From Urophycis tenuis (lineage: Eukaryota; Chordata; Actinopteri; Gadiformes; Phycidae), in NCBI GenBank assembly GCA_036785325.1, contig JAXIVH010000195.1:69501-133500 (forward strand): a stretch of DNA of 64,000 bases, in the 5' to 3' direction. Made by a program: the position numbers and the translations under genes. Positions 53,626-63,812 of this stretch are shown here, piece after piece. The stretch's first letter is position 1, and each line of letters starts with the position of its first letter. Under the pieces are notes generated by a model, which did no database searches, was not told where the DNA came from, and saw only the letters and a program-made list of their open reading frames with translations.

Positions 53626-53850
53626 TGATTTTGAGTTGACCGGGAAATCACGTATTGTCGAAAGCAATCGACTTATAGTTGACCGGGAAAGATGATCGAA
53701 AAGTCATGGATTTATAGTTGACCGGGAAAAGATGATCGAAAAGTCATGGATTTATAGTTGACCGGGAAAAGATGATCGAAAAGTCATGGATTTATAGTTG
53801 ACCGGGAAAAGATGATCGAAAAGTCATGGATTTTTAGTTGACCGGGAGAC
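53626..53850. repeat. 40-bp minisatellite
   Basis: Units start GTTGACCGGGAAAAGATGAT and repeat every 40 bp (53677, 53717, 53757, 53797, 53837). The last four are nearly identical and two diverged units precede them. Confidence 0.92.
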
Positions 53851-54560
53851 CATCATGTGGTAGACCGGCGGTACTGCACCCCATCCCATTCATTTCGGAA
53901 TCAATTTCAGGTAAGCAAGCACTTTGATCTAATCTTTGAATGCTGAACTGCAATACACAGTTATGTATGTATAGTTTACATGGTAAATAGGCTAGATACT
54001 GTCATAGCATGCTGTCATAATTCAAGCAACATTCCCTCTGATCAACAACACTGCAAGCTGTCAAAAGCAAGTTAACCGTAGGCTACAGGCACCCTGACTA
54101 AATAGTCAGTTATAGCTAGCAACGCTTTGTTCGCCGGTTGATTTTGTGGTTGCTATAACATTTAATACATTGTACACCGAAAAATTACCGGTGTTACAGT
54201 ATACCACTGCAGATCCTTGCCCTGCTTTAGCTGGGATCAGCGATCAAAGGGGCATGGTGTCTAGTAAAACGATTATGAAAGGCTACACAACTATCAGACG
54301 ATTCACGTTAATTCAACTTGTCTGTATGAATAAGTTAACATGCGCTAGCAATACGTCAGCTTGCATGATGCCTGGATAGTGGCTGTCATCTATATATCGT
54401 TCAAGTAGTCTGTGTAATTATCAATATGACAGTTGTTTTCTGTATTAAGTTTTATTTATTTATTTATTTATTTATTTAGTAGGCCATATCGCCTAGGCTA
54501 CATCAGTTGCTCAAAATGTGTAATTTCTCGTAACCGAAAATGTGTTTTGTGTTGATGTGT
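53851..54560. other. Spacer, possibly intron of a transposon-borne gene
   Basis: TTTCAG followed by GTAAGC at about 53909 looks like a donor after an untranslated leader. No coding sequence is seen up to the acceptor at 54563. A TTTA-type simple repeat lies at 54449-54478. Confidence 0.35.
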
Positions 54561-54565
54561 TTCAG

Positions 54566-54702
54566 ATGCCCTCATCCAGCAGCCTGGTGCTGCCATGAAT
54601 GACTTTTCCTTTGCTCAAGCTGTCCAGAAGTGGCTTCGTTACGCGCCAGACCGAGCAGGAGGAGTTGGCCGTGGTGGAACTGATTTTCTAAATGAAAATT
54701 AA
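54566..54702 (+). pseudogene. Terminal exon-like frame of unknown repeat-borne gene
   Basis: After an AG acceptor the frame reads ALIQQPGAAMNDFSFAQAV, then QKWLRYAPDRAGG, ending NEN-stop, with AATAAA at about 54711. The block looks like the C-terminal exon of a multicopy fish gene, but I cannot name it, and no upstream coding exon is attached. Confidence 0.35.
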
Positions 54703-54964
54703 ATTAAATTAAATAAAGTTGATGAATTAAAAAAATATATATGTGTGTTTGCTATTTTTATGTAGTAGTTTTAAATTACTAAACAATTTCTACTGTATTA
54801 TTAATTTAAATATAATTGAAAGGGCATTGATCTGTAGCGTTGCACTTTCAATGTTGTTCGCTGGTCTATAGTTAAAAAATCAACATTGTTTCAATATTAA
54901 CTGAGGGTGCAAACATGATGTAGAAACAACATCGGAGTCCGACATGGATTCAACGACTTAACGT

Positions 54965-55355
54965 TGTCACGCCAACGCCTCCCCCTCTACCTCGATCGGC
55001 GTCGCCTGGCTGTTGATCACCGGTCCTGGCACTACAACCCCCAGAATCCCCGGTGATCATTAGCAGCCACCTGTGTCTGATTCCCAATGTGTCTCACCTG
55101 TGTCTTGTTTGTTTCCCTATTTAACCTCGTGTCTCCTGTCTCCCCTTTGTGAGTGGTTGCGTGTATTGTGTTGTATGTATATTGTATATTGAAGATATGG
55201 ACGTACTCCTGTCTTGGCTTTTGTTAATTGACAGCCGCACACATCTCGCTGTGTGCGCCTGGCCGGTTTCGTCCGGCAACTGAATTAAACTCTCTGTTAC
55301 ACCGTTTACGCTGCTTGGTCTCGCTCTTGTCTCCGCCCAACCCCGTAATGTCACA
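54965..55355 (+). repeat. 5' LTR
   Basis: Starts TGTCACGCCAACGCC and ends CGTAATGTCACA. It contains TATTTAA at about 55119 and ATTAAA near 55286, candidate TATA and poly(A) signals. Confidence 0.9.
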
Positions 55356-56577
55356 GAACCACTCACCACCGATGGAGGCAGCGGAGGAGCCCACGCTTGC
55401 CTCCGTGCTCAAGCGGCTCCCAACCGACGAGGTATGGGAGCAGCGGATGGCGAGCACGGAGGCAATGCTCCGTGAGCTTCGCCGGCGCTTGCCGGCGACG
55501 AGTGGCGCCGCCTCCGACGCCGCAAGTGGAGGAGTCCCAGCCCCAGCAGAGGCAGCGGAGGAGGCACTGCTTCGTGAGCTTCTCCGGCCCTTGCCGGCGA
55601 CGAGTTGCGCCGCCTCCGACGCCGCGAATGGAGGAGTCCCAGCCCCGGCAGAGAGGGATCCATACGGGGGCGCCCGTTTGGCACTGGGGGGACCGCGGTC
55701 TGCGAGACGGGCCACCAAGCCTCAGAACGGGCCAGCTGAGGCCAACCCGTTCTGGGGAACCCGTCTGGCATTCGGAGAACCGCGGTCTGCGAGACGGGCC
55801 ACCAAGCCTGCGGCTCCGCTGTCCAGCCAGGCCGCTGCTGGGCCGCAGCACCCTCCTGTCCGCGCTGGGCCGCAGCGCCCTCCTGTCCGCGCTGGGCTGC
55901 AGCGGCTTCCTGTCTCCGCCGCTGGGCCGCAGCGGCCTCCTGTCTCCGCCGCAGCGGCCTCCTGTTTCCGCCGCTGGGCCGCAGCGGCCTCCTGTCGCCA
56001 CCGCTGGGCCGCAGCTGTCCCCAGTTGGGGACGTCCGTCCGACGCCCGCGCGCGCACGCAGGTGGCTCTCCGTCCGACGCCGCCTGAGTCTGCGGCCGCT
56101 CCGGAGGCCCCGCCGCCTGAGCCTGCGGCCGCTCCGGAGGCCCCGCCGCCTGAGCCTGCGGCCGCTCCGGAGGCCCCGCCGCCTGAGCCTGCGGCCGCTC
56201 CGGAGGCCCCGCCGCCTGAGCCTGCGGCCGCTCCGGAGGCCCCGCCGCCTGAGCCTGCGGCCGCCCCTGAGGCCCCGCCGCCAGATTCTTCAGTCTCCCC
56301 TGAGGCCCTTGTCCCAGCGGCAGTTCAGGAGTCCAGGGGGTTCTGCCTTCACCGCCGGCCCGCACCAGCGCCGCCGGCCTCCGGAGGGCCCGCGCCGCCG
56401 GTCTCCAGAGGGATGCCGCCTGACGTTCCCTGCTCCGCCCCTGGTAGCCCTCCTGGTGGGCAACGCGCCTCAGGGGGGGGGGTACTGTCACGCCAACGCC
56501 TCCCCCTCTACCTCGATCGGCGTCGCCTGGCTGTTGATCACCGGTCCTGGCACTACAACCCCCAGAATCCCCGGTGA
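55348..56577 (+). CDS. Proline/alanine-rich ORF of the non-autonomous LTR element
   Basis: An open frame of about 410 residues starts at an ATG inside the last 8 bp of the 5' LTR, crosses the whole interior and stops inside the 3' LTR. The N-terminal ~50 residues (EPTLASVLKRLPTDEVWEQR, then MLRELRRRLP) could be helical. The remainder is low-complexity: a duplicated ~40-residue block, Arg/Ala/Pro-rich stretches and six copies of an 11-residue PEPAAAPEAPP repeat. No domain is recognised. It may be a decayed gag-like protein or an accidental GC-rich frame; three other long frames overlap it, which lowers confidence. Confidence 0.4.
   Translation: MSQNHSPPMEAAEEPTLASVLKRLPTDEVWEQRMASTEAMLRELRRRLPATSGAASDAASGGVPAPAEAAEEALLRELLRPLPATSCAASDAANGGVPAPAERDPYGGARLALGGPRSARRATKPQNGPAEANPFWGTRLAFGEPRSARRATKPAAPLSSQAAAGPQHPPVRAGPQRPPVRAGLQRLPVSAAGPQRPPVSAAAASCFRRWAAAASCRHRWAAAVPSWGRPSDARARTQVALRPTPPESAAAPEAPPPEPAAAPEAPPPEPAAAPEAPPPEPAAAPEAPPPEPAAAPEAPPPEPAAAPEAPPPDSSVSPEALVPAAVQESRGFCLHRRPAPAPPASGGPAPPVSRGMPPDVPCSAPGSPPGGQRASGGGVLSRQRLPLYLDRRRLAVDHRSWHYNPQNPR
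56085..56283. repeat. 33-bp tandem repeat, six copies
   Basis: The unit begins CCTGAGCCTGCGGCCGC and is near-identical between copies; it encodes PEPAAAPEAPP in the frame above. Confidence 0.93.
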
Positions 56578-56877
56578 TCATTAGCAGCCACCTGTGTCTG
56601 ATTCCCAATGTGTCTCACCTGTGTCTTGTTTGTTTCCCTATTTAACCTCGTGTCTCCTGTCTCCCCTTTGTGAGTGGTTGCGTGTATTGTGTTGTATGTA
56701 TATTGTATATTGAAGATATGGACGTACTCCTGTCTTGGCTTTTGTTAATTGACAGCCGCACACATCTCGCTGTGTGCGCCTGTGCCGGTTTCGTCCGGCA
56801 ACTGAATTAAACTCTCTGTTACACCGTTTACGCTGCTTGGTCTCGCTCTTGTCTCCGCCCAACCCCGTAATGTCACA
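56486..56877 (+). repeat. 3' LTR
   Basis: Same ends as the 5' LTR. The visible difference is CCTGTGCCGG against CCTGGCCGG. Confidence 0.92.
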
Positions 56878-56882
56878 AACGT

Positions 56883-57600
56883 TGACAATGCAATGTTGAT
56901 TCTACATAGTTTCAATGCCCGTCTGCTATCTGGGTGGTTTAGTATCATGGTTGCTGCTCTTTTCACATCACCACTGACCCATCAAGCTGGACAGTAGCGC
57001 TGTTTGACAAATAATAATTTTGTGTAAGGGGGAGATCTATGAATTTGATTGGATAATTAACCCTGTGGCGTGCTACTTGTAAAGGGGTTGCGAGCGACGT
57101 GTTGGATACCACTGCTTAGAATAATGATACGTCATGAAAGTTCTGTTCACCCTGGTAACCCAAATCAAACTATCATTTGAACGTGGACTTGACATCGACA
57201 GCGCGCGATACCTGCACCGAGAGACAAGACAACACTCAACAACATAAAAACACACGACGGACTTGGACGGCTTTTTTGGGCGTGAATTTAATCAGTGACA
57301 ATAAATCGCCATCTAAATACTTCATTCATCATTTGCATGTCGGCACCAGAGAGATGGAATAAACAGAGTGGCGACACTCCCATAGACCTTCGTTGTAAAA
57401 AATGGCGGCGCTTTATCCCGCCTACTTCCGGGGTATGGAGCTCGGAATAGTTCCAAACTGTCATTTGAGCGTTGGATCTCATTCACTTACATTGCTGCGC
57501 ATCGATTAGTTCCAGAGGTAAGTTGCTGAAATATCGACCTCTTTTCAATGATCAACCGTCTATATTGTATCAGAGGCCCTTTGTGATGCTTGTAGTTATA
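56883..57600. other. Spacer
   Basis: The first part (GTTGACAATGCAATGTTGA) is the other half of the sequence interrupted by the LTR element. Beyond this I see only AT-rich DNA and a segment near 57400 with AAAAATGGCGGC, a typical promoter-like word, but no exon. Confidence 0.4.
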
Positions 57601-57607
57601 ACAGTTG

Positions 57608-58200
57608 CACCTCTTTGATAGTGTGCGCTCCGCTGGTGGGTTGAAGGAAGAGAATGCAGTTTCGTGCAAGTCTGGGGAATTGGTTGAAGTGTGGTGAGGG
57701 ACCCAAATGCCGGGCATCCTGTGTATGTTAATTTCACAACTACAGAGTGGTCCGTGCGCTCCGCTGGTGGGTTGAAGGAAGAGAATGCAGTTTCATGCAA
57801 GCCAGCAACCGCCAAATGGTCGCCTCGTTGTATTCACACACACACACACACACACTACAGATCTGTTGTGAACGCAGACAGGATGTCTCTGGCTTACACA
57901 GGTGTTGTATGTTAATTTCTGTCCCAACCGAGTGGAGACAGTGGGTCTGCTGGGGGGATCCGGAGAAAGTCGGCAGAGCGAATCTCCCATGCAATAAATT
58001 GCGACCCGTAAGAGAGCGCATCCCTGCAGTAGGCCTACATTTAACACTTCATGTTTATGATAGAGAGCCAAATGGTCAGCTGGCTGTATCCACACACACA
58101 AAGTCCCCAGCCACAACGCACACACACACCTCTTTGATAGTGTGCACTCCGCTGGTGGATCGAAGGAAGAGAATGCAGTTTCGCCCAAGACTGTGTAATT
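57608..58200. repeat. Three diverged direct repeats upstream of the four-exon gene
   Basis: A ~60-bp module containing CTCCGCTGGTGG and GAAGGAAGAGAATGCAGTTT occurs at 57628, 57758 and 58147. ATGTTAATTTC recurs between. (AC)n at 57836-57855 interrupts one interval. Confidence 0.8.
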
Positions 58201-58280
58201 GCTGAAGCGGGCCGGTCGAGAGAATAACTTTTTGCGCGGGAAGCAAATGGCAACCTCACTTTGTTGGTTTCTGGTCATAG

Positions 58281-58358
58281 CCACGCCCACATGTTGTAAA
58301 ACAGGTTATAAAACAGGCTCCTAGACACAACATAGGGAACGAGCGAGCGAGAGCAGTC
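58281..58358 (+). promoter_or_regulatory. Candidate TATA promoter
   Basis: TATAAAA at 58307-58313 lies about 50 bp before the ATG at 58359, and a CACGCCC box at about 58282 lies upstream. A start site near 58335 is inferred. Confidence 0.55.
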
Positions 58359-60020
58359 ATGTCCCTCTTTCCGAGAAACAGCGCAGCACGCCGCCTGGTA
58401 CCAGAGATGTTCATGCCTACTCCGGTGCTTTTGACGGGGGAGAATGATGCCGACACTCCGATCGATTCGCCGGCTTCACCAATATTTTTTTTGCAAAGGA
58501 ACCATTTGCAAGCTCTTTACGTGTATAAATACATGGCCTTCCCGAGGGACTGTATGTTGGACCTGAGCCAAGACGCACTACGCTTCAAACACGCTATGGC
58601 TTCTAACGGTAAAGACACTTTGCGCTTACATTGCTTGTTTTTTTGAACATTTAAAACATTGAACATTTAAACATATTAATCGAAAGAACTCTGCTTTTCA
58701 GCATTTACCACTACAGTGCAAGTGCACTCGGCAGCTGAGTTTCCTGGTAAGCATCTACTATATTTTATTTTATTTTCCTGGTTGTGTTTTTTTTTTGTAA
58801 TCAGAATTATCCCTCTTTTTAAAGTCATGCCCGAAGACCTCATGGGGATCCAGCTTTCGGCCTCACAAAGACTTGTCTTTATTTAAAACTTACATTGCAT
58901 CCGTTTCTGTGCTATAACATTTAATCTAAATTAAACTATCCTAATTATATAGGTGTCTACAGATTTTCCCGACGATCAAAATTTCGACCAAATGATACGG
59001 GAAATGCAGGAGGCGGAATTGTTGCTAGCGGCAGAGTCTGCTTCGACAAGCGCTGCATCTATTCAGCCTGCGGCTATGACTACGGTGACGAGGCCCCCCA
59101 TTCCAGGAGCGAAATGGCTAGAGGCTTCTTCGACCCGTGTCTCGGAGAAAGGTAGCCGAACGGCTGGTTCGGCGACCCAACCTCCGGTCAAAAACAAGAG
59201 GAGGAAGTGTGAGAATGTCCCGACTCCCGCACCCCGACTGAAAGCGAAGCGCCCCCGGAAGATTGAGAGTCAGGGTCGGCAGAGGCGAGCTGGACGAGGA
59301 GCCGCAGGGGAACGGGCTAACCCAGGTAAACATGGGAGGAAGTTTACACCTCTGGCTACAGCGATTGAATGAAAATACAACTTGTGTCTCGATCAGGTGG
59401 GGCGGAGCCTATGCCTACGTAACACAATCTCATAGGCCCTTGTCGTTTTACGACAGAGCTCCCAGGGGGCTGTTCGGAAATTTGTCGGGCACACTTGTAA
59501 ACACAAATCGCTCTCGCCGCTAACCGGGTGGTGAACCGAATCTAGTCACGGGTAAATTAAGTCAAATTAACGTCCGATTGTTTGTTTTAAAAGTTTGTTT
59601 TATGATCGCGGATGCTAACCTTTTTTTTATTTGTTATCCATAAAAGGACTGTCGTTAGCAATACCGCCGAGGATCGTACCGGCACCTCGGGAGGACCCTC
59701 CAGCACCGGGGAGAGTACGGGAGGTAGCAGCTTGGGAAATACTCACACCCCAGAGGAACCCACCGGCTCGTGAAGGACACTTTTTACAATTGACACCATC
59801 GGGACGGCCCATCGTTGTGTCCCCACCGGGAGCTCCAAAAACCGCAAGACGCAAACCCCTGATTATTCGGCAACTCTTCCAGGAACCCGCCGCAGATCCG
59901 GAACCTTCCAGATGTTCGAGAGAGAGTGAGAAATTGCGAAAGGCTAGAGCTGTTAAAGAGGCAATAGAGCATCTTGTATCTGCATCATTGAACGTTTTTC
60001 AAAAGGCGATGGATATGTAG
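58359..60020 (+). CDS. Unrecognised four-exon gene, 343 aa, basic and proline-rich
   Basis: Exons 58359-58608, 58702-58746, 58963-59325 and 59647-60020 join with GT-AG sites, all introns in phase 1, giving 1032 coding bases with no internal stop. Exon 1 starts MSLFPRNSAARRLVPEMF and includes a hydrophobic/aromatic patch (FFLQRNHLQALYVYKYMAFP). Exon 3 is acidic, then strongly basic (KNKRRK, LKAKRPRK), with likely nuclear-localisation signals. Exon 4 is proline-rich with a C-terminal helix (SEKLRKARAVKEAIEHLV). I recognise no domain. A TATA box sits just upstream and a second, broken ORF follows. The consistent phases argue for a real gene, perhaps carried by a large mobile or virus-derived element; that last point is only a guess. 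Confidence 0.55.
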
Positions 60021-60066
60021 TATTGTCTTTTGTATTTTTTTTCTGTGTTATTTTTCAATAGAAAAC

Positions 60067-60776
60067 ATGAAGTGTGAAAGTGATTCCGAGTCTCATTCCT
60101 CCATACCCCAAGTACCTCTCGAGCTTGAGTTAGCTGTGGAGCAATTACTTCACATCCCAACACCCAAACCAGCCCCCGTCATATCCCTGTCGAATTGCAA
60201 ATTGCTGTAGATCAATTACGACACCAACATCTGACATTGCCGATGTGCAGAGCAGCTCGTCATCAGAGCCGCAAGATCCCTTCCATGCCTTAGAAAACGC
60301 ATGTCAAAGTTTAAATCAAAACAATGAAGACCCCTTCCACAACATAGATAACATGCTCCTTAATTTAAATCAGACACCCATACCAGATAGCACACCATCA
60401 TATGGACCTCAATACGAGGCACAGAACGGCGGGGGGTTGCCGCAGGGACAGGTTGATGAGGGGGCTGGAGGGGGTAGCGAGATGGAAACCGAGTCTTATG
60501 ATCGGTTTAACACGATTGTCATGAGGCGTACATTTACGGTTCCACAACCCGGGAATGTACCTGATATTGCTACATTTTATCGAAATGCAATAAGTGTAAT
60601 TTGGGAATTGGCAGAGGAGGTTGAATCGCGAGCTAGTCGCAATGACTTTATTCAATTGGAGGTGGTTGGTGAAAATGTGTCTGATTATGTTTCAATCATA
60701 AACGACGAGGATGGTAGAAATATTGTACCGGCTTTTGAAGGTTTGCTCGACCGTATAGCACCGCTGGACTGATAGT
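60067..60776 (+). pseudogene. Second unknown ORF downstream, frameshifted and truncated
   Basis: After an acceptor CAATAG at 60060 a frame from 60067 (MKCESDSESHSSIPQVPLEL) stops at 60209. The neighbouring frame 60245-60772 carries an acidic/Asn-rich lead (DPFHALENACQSLNQNN). A better-structured block follows: MRRTFTVPQPGNVPDIATFY, then ELAEEVESRASRNDFIQLEV and DEDGRNIVPAFEGLLDRI. It ends where a different repeat begins (about 60775), so the C-terminus is lost. The structured block resembles the start of a protein family common in fish genomes that I cannot name with confidence. Confidence 0.4.
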
Positions 60777-61039
60777 AAGGCATACCGGGCATTTGCCCGC
60801 TGGCCTGATGACTTACTAGCCTGCGCTTTTTAAAAAAAAGAAATATAATATAATAAAGACTTAAAACATAACGCAATATGTGGATAACGGTATATAACCC
60901 CTCCTATTGGTCCATAAACTGGTAGATCGGCCCTTTAGTCATGATTGATTGAAGCCTGGGCCAATGAGGTGAGGGGCAGGCCAATTAGGCCTTGGTTGGT
61001 GCTGGTGCGCCAGTGCAAGGCAGAGCGATAGCGGTCAAT

Positions 61040-61962
61040 ATGGATGCTAGTGGGAAGAAAAGGACGGGTGGCGCTGAAAGAGCCAGGGATCAAAAGAAAG
61101 CAGCCCTTCAGGCAGATGCTGCGAAATGTCTTAAAATATCGGACATGTTTGCTGGTCGTGGACACGGAGCCTCCACATATGCGGCAGCAGCATCAGCAAG
61201 TGGAGCAGAAGATGCTCAACAGGTGGACGAGGCGGGGACCACTACGGCCATGACGGTAAGTCAAGGTTAACTTCAGCTATTAATTGATGAACAGCAAAAT
61301 GTTTATAAATCAGACATCTATGTGTGAGAGAGAAATTCTGATCTTCTGGTCCGAAGTAAAGTGCTGTCTAACCTTGTCACTCAGATATGAATTAATGTCG
61401 GACCGTCGGATGTTATTTTGGTGCTGCTCACTGCCAGTCCTATATACAGTCTATGTGCCAGTCCATATATACAGTCTATGTGCCAGTCACGTAACCTAGC
61501 CTAGCAATGTAGCCTGTGCAAATGGTGTGCATCATGGCTAGCTACCACGCTGCCGCCTCCAGGTTGTTTATTTATTCTTTATTCTTCATTGTATTTGTGT
61601 GACTGTCGTGCCGCCGCCAGGTTCTTTCTTTATTCTTTATTTTGTTTGTGCAACTGTCGTGCGTCGGCCTTACGAAGTATACTGGTTTTCACAGTCTGTG
61701 GTGTGGTGGGGTGGACGGTCCCTTTCTCTATAATGTATTACATATTAGATCTGAGCACGCATTTACTGTGTCACTGTCTTAGAACGTTTTTGTAGAGTAG
61801 AAATACATTACTATGTTTACCTGTGTTATTTTTCTCACATTTCTATCTTCTGTCTTTTCATCTTTTGAAGGTTCCCATGTTTAAGGAGTGCTGGGTGTTG
61901 CTCAGGCGCGCCGGATTCATTTCAGAAGTGGGGGGGCCAAATAGTGCTATGCTTCTGACTTA
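61040..61962 (+). pseudogene. Orphan N-terminal exons, hAT/ZMYM1-like
   Basis: Exon 1 (61040-61255) encodes MDASGKKRTGGAERARDQKK, then CLKISDMF, the pattern seen at the start of TTF-type hAT proteins. It ends at a GTAAGT donor. A candidate exon from 61871 (VPMFKECWVLLRRAGFISEV) ends in a stop at about 61962, and AATAAA follows near 62005. CCAAT-like boxes lie at 60960-60990. No zinc finger or transposase core is present. At 61918 CAGAAGTGGGGGG may be a transposon terminus. Confidence 0.4.
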
Positions 61963-62216
61963 GCTGGCTATAACTCTAAGGATGCACAGAACTGCCTTCT
62001 AAATTAATAAAAAATAATATTGAGAAACAGAAAAACTATTATAAGCAACGAATGAATTTAAACAGTGGTTGAAAAACTTTTTTCAAACATCTTTACCATG
62101 ACATGCAAATCCTCAGCAGCACAACTGCGTTGCTCTCATTACCCATGCGCTCACACCCCGCGGTGCACAAAGCCCGTACACACCCCAACAAGTAACAACG
62201 ACAAAGCAGGCTTTAG
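61263..62216. other. Spacer with short duplications
   Basis: TCTATGTGCCAGTC occurs twice (about 61449-61486), and a TTTATTCTTTATT/TGTCGTGC module occurs twice at 61565-61660. Apart from the small exon noted at 61871, nothing coding is seen. Confidence 0.5.
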
Positions 62217-62480
62217 GCGGCGAGCTAGATAGGCCTACCGTGCACCCCCCCCACCTCCCAACAAAACCATATTTTTTTTAAAGGTCTGGATGTGTAGAAT
62301 ATGAATCTGAATGTTAACATTGAACATTTTGGGATGCACTACCTGTTTTAGCCCTGTGAATAGGAGACCCTAAAAAAAGATTTTAAGCGATTCTAACACA
62401 TCGAGATTGTCCCAGTCAATCAGAACAGCTTTTAGGTGACCTATTACACACTCAAACTTCACATATGAAGACTTAGGTCA
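62217..62480. repeat. Direct duplication, copy 1
   Basis: Shares ordered words with copy 2: GTGCACCCCC, AACAAAA(C/T)CAT, GAATGTTAACATTGA, TTTTAGCCCT and AATCAGAACAGCTTTTAGGT. No insertion interrupts it. Confidence 0.85.
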
Positions 62481-62564
62481 AACACCTACCATGCTGATTA
62501 TTGGTAGGTGTCTAAAATGAACATATGTAAGGCCTTATATTGATATAATGGGTCCATTTCATGT

Positions 62565-63475
62565 ATAGGCCACTACCTAGATACGTCTATCATGCACCCC
62601 CAACCCCCTCTCCTAACAAAATCATGTTTTTTTAAAAGGTCTGAGTCTGTAGGATATGAATATGAATGTTAACATTGACATTTTTTGGATACACTTGGGG
62701 CCTCATTTACTAACATTTGCGACCGCAGCGTAATCTGCGCCAGCGCCGAGCCGTTATTTGCGCAACATTCGTCACCGCACTTTGCGTTGTATTTATCAAA
62801 CCCGTACTTCATCAGGCAATCAGCGCCATACTCCGCCCTATTGCAATTAGCGCACCGTTAAAAGAAGGAAGAATGGGTCTGCGTGTTTGCGTAACCATGG
62901 ACGATCCAAGAAAAAGAAAACAAAAGTTCCGCGCCGATCAGCGACCAGGAAGTGATCGCTGATCGGCGCGGTGCCTCTGTCGGTGTCTTCTTCTTGCTCT
63001 TACAACAGCTGCCATGTCCTTGTTTACAGGCTCAAGCAAAACCCGCTTCCTGGTTTACACCTGCTTTTATGAGGCGGAGATTTGCGCTCCAATTCGAGTC
63101 GCGCACTTCTCAGGCAATCTTAGTAAATACCACGCAAAACATAATAAGGCGCACTTAACGCGTTACCTCCCAGCTCTTTGCGATTCACTCCCACTTTCCC
63201 CTGATACACTCCCATTTATGCATATAGATGAGGCGGGATGCGCAACTTGCCTATCGCCTCTTCAGAGGCAGGCTATTTGCGCATTTACCCGTTGCGCCAC
63301 GTTAGTAAATACGGCTCCATGTTTTTGCACCTATTTTACCCGCAAATTATGCTAGAAATGGGCGCAATTCTGTTAGTAAATGAGGCCCTTGGTGTTTTAG
63401 CCCTAAAAACCGATTTTTAGCGATTTTAAGACATCGAGATTGTCCTAGTCAATCAGAACAGCTTTTAGGTGACCC
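62565..63475. repeat. Direct duplication, copy 2, interrupted by a MITE
   Basis: The left part (to 62697) and the right part (from 63389) together match copy 1. The break falls exactly at the MITE and its 3-bp duplication. Confidence 0.85.
62698..63388. mobile_element. Harbinger-type MITE, 691 bp, TTG target duplication
   Basis: Perfect 17-bp inverted termini GGGCCTCATTTACTAAC, flanked by TTG at 62695-62697 and 63389-63391. The termini share GGGCCTCAT with the Harbinger at 17908, so the two probably respond to related transposases. It encodes no convincing protein. Confidence 0.9.
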
Positions 63476-63722
63476 ATTCCACCTGTGTCAGACAGGTATA
63501 TAAATACTGATCTGAAAGACTGTTTTTACTCACACAGACAGATCCTCCAAGTCTGCATCCTCTGCCTATACAGCAAGAAATGTGTTTAACTGAATTGCTC
63601 GATGTTCGATGTTTTAGTTGACAATTTAATATAATTGACCCCTCTTACGACACTATAGTTACTTTAAATATTTGTTTTAATATATTTCTACATTTGACAT
63701 TTGACATTTGGAAAGACAGATT

Positions 63723-63786
<64 letters not shown>
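63723..63786. repeat. (GATA)n microsatellite
   Basis: About sixteen GATA units. Confidence 0.97.
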
Positions 63787-63795
63787 CATATAGAC

Positions 63796-63812
63796 CCACA
63801 CACACACACACA
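63796..63812. repeat. (CA)n microsatellite
   Basis: Short CA run adjoining the GATA tract. Confidence 0.9.

Larger units (their letters stand above)
54965..56877 (+). mobile_element. Short non-autonomous LTR retrotransposon (TRIM/LARD-like)
   Basis: LTRs of 391 and 392 bp flank a 1130-bp GC-rich interior. The 5-mer AACGT duplicates at 54960-54964 and 56878-56882. A G-rich polypurine tract (GGGGGGGG, then TAC) precedes the 3' LTR. No RT, integrase or protease is present. The LTRs appear to differ by very few bases, so the insertion is young. It must rely on an autonomous LTR element (inference). Confidence 0.9.

Noticed and set aside
55363..56608. Long antisense ORFs (212 and 399 residues) over the LTR element
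   Set aside because: GC-rich repetitive DNA is open in several frames; these frames have no domain and no promoter context.
62717..63420. Short ORFs inside the 691-bp MITE
   Set aside because: They overlap in different frames within a small inverted-repeat element and resemble no transposase.
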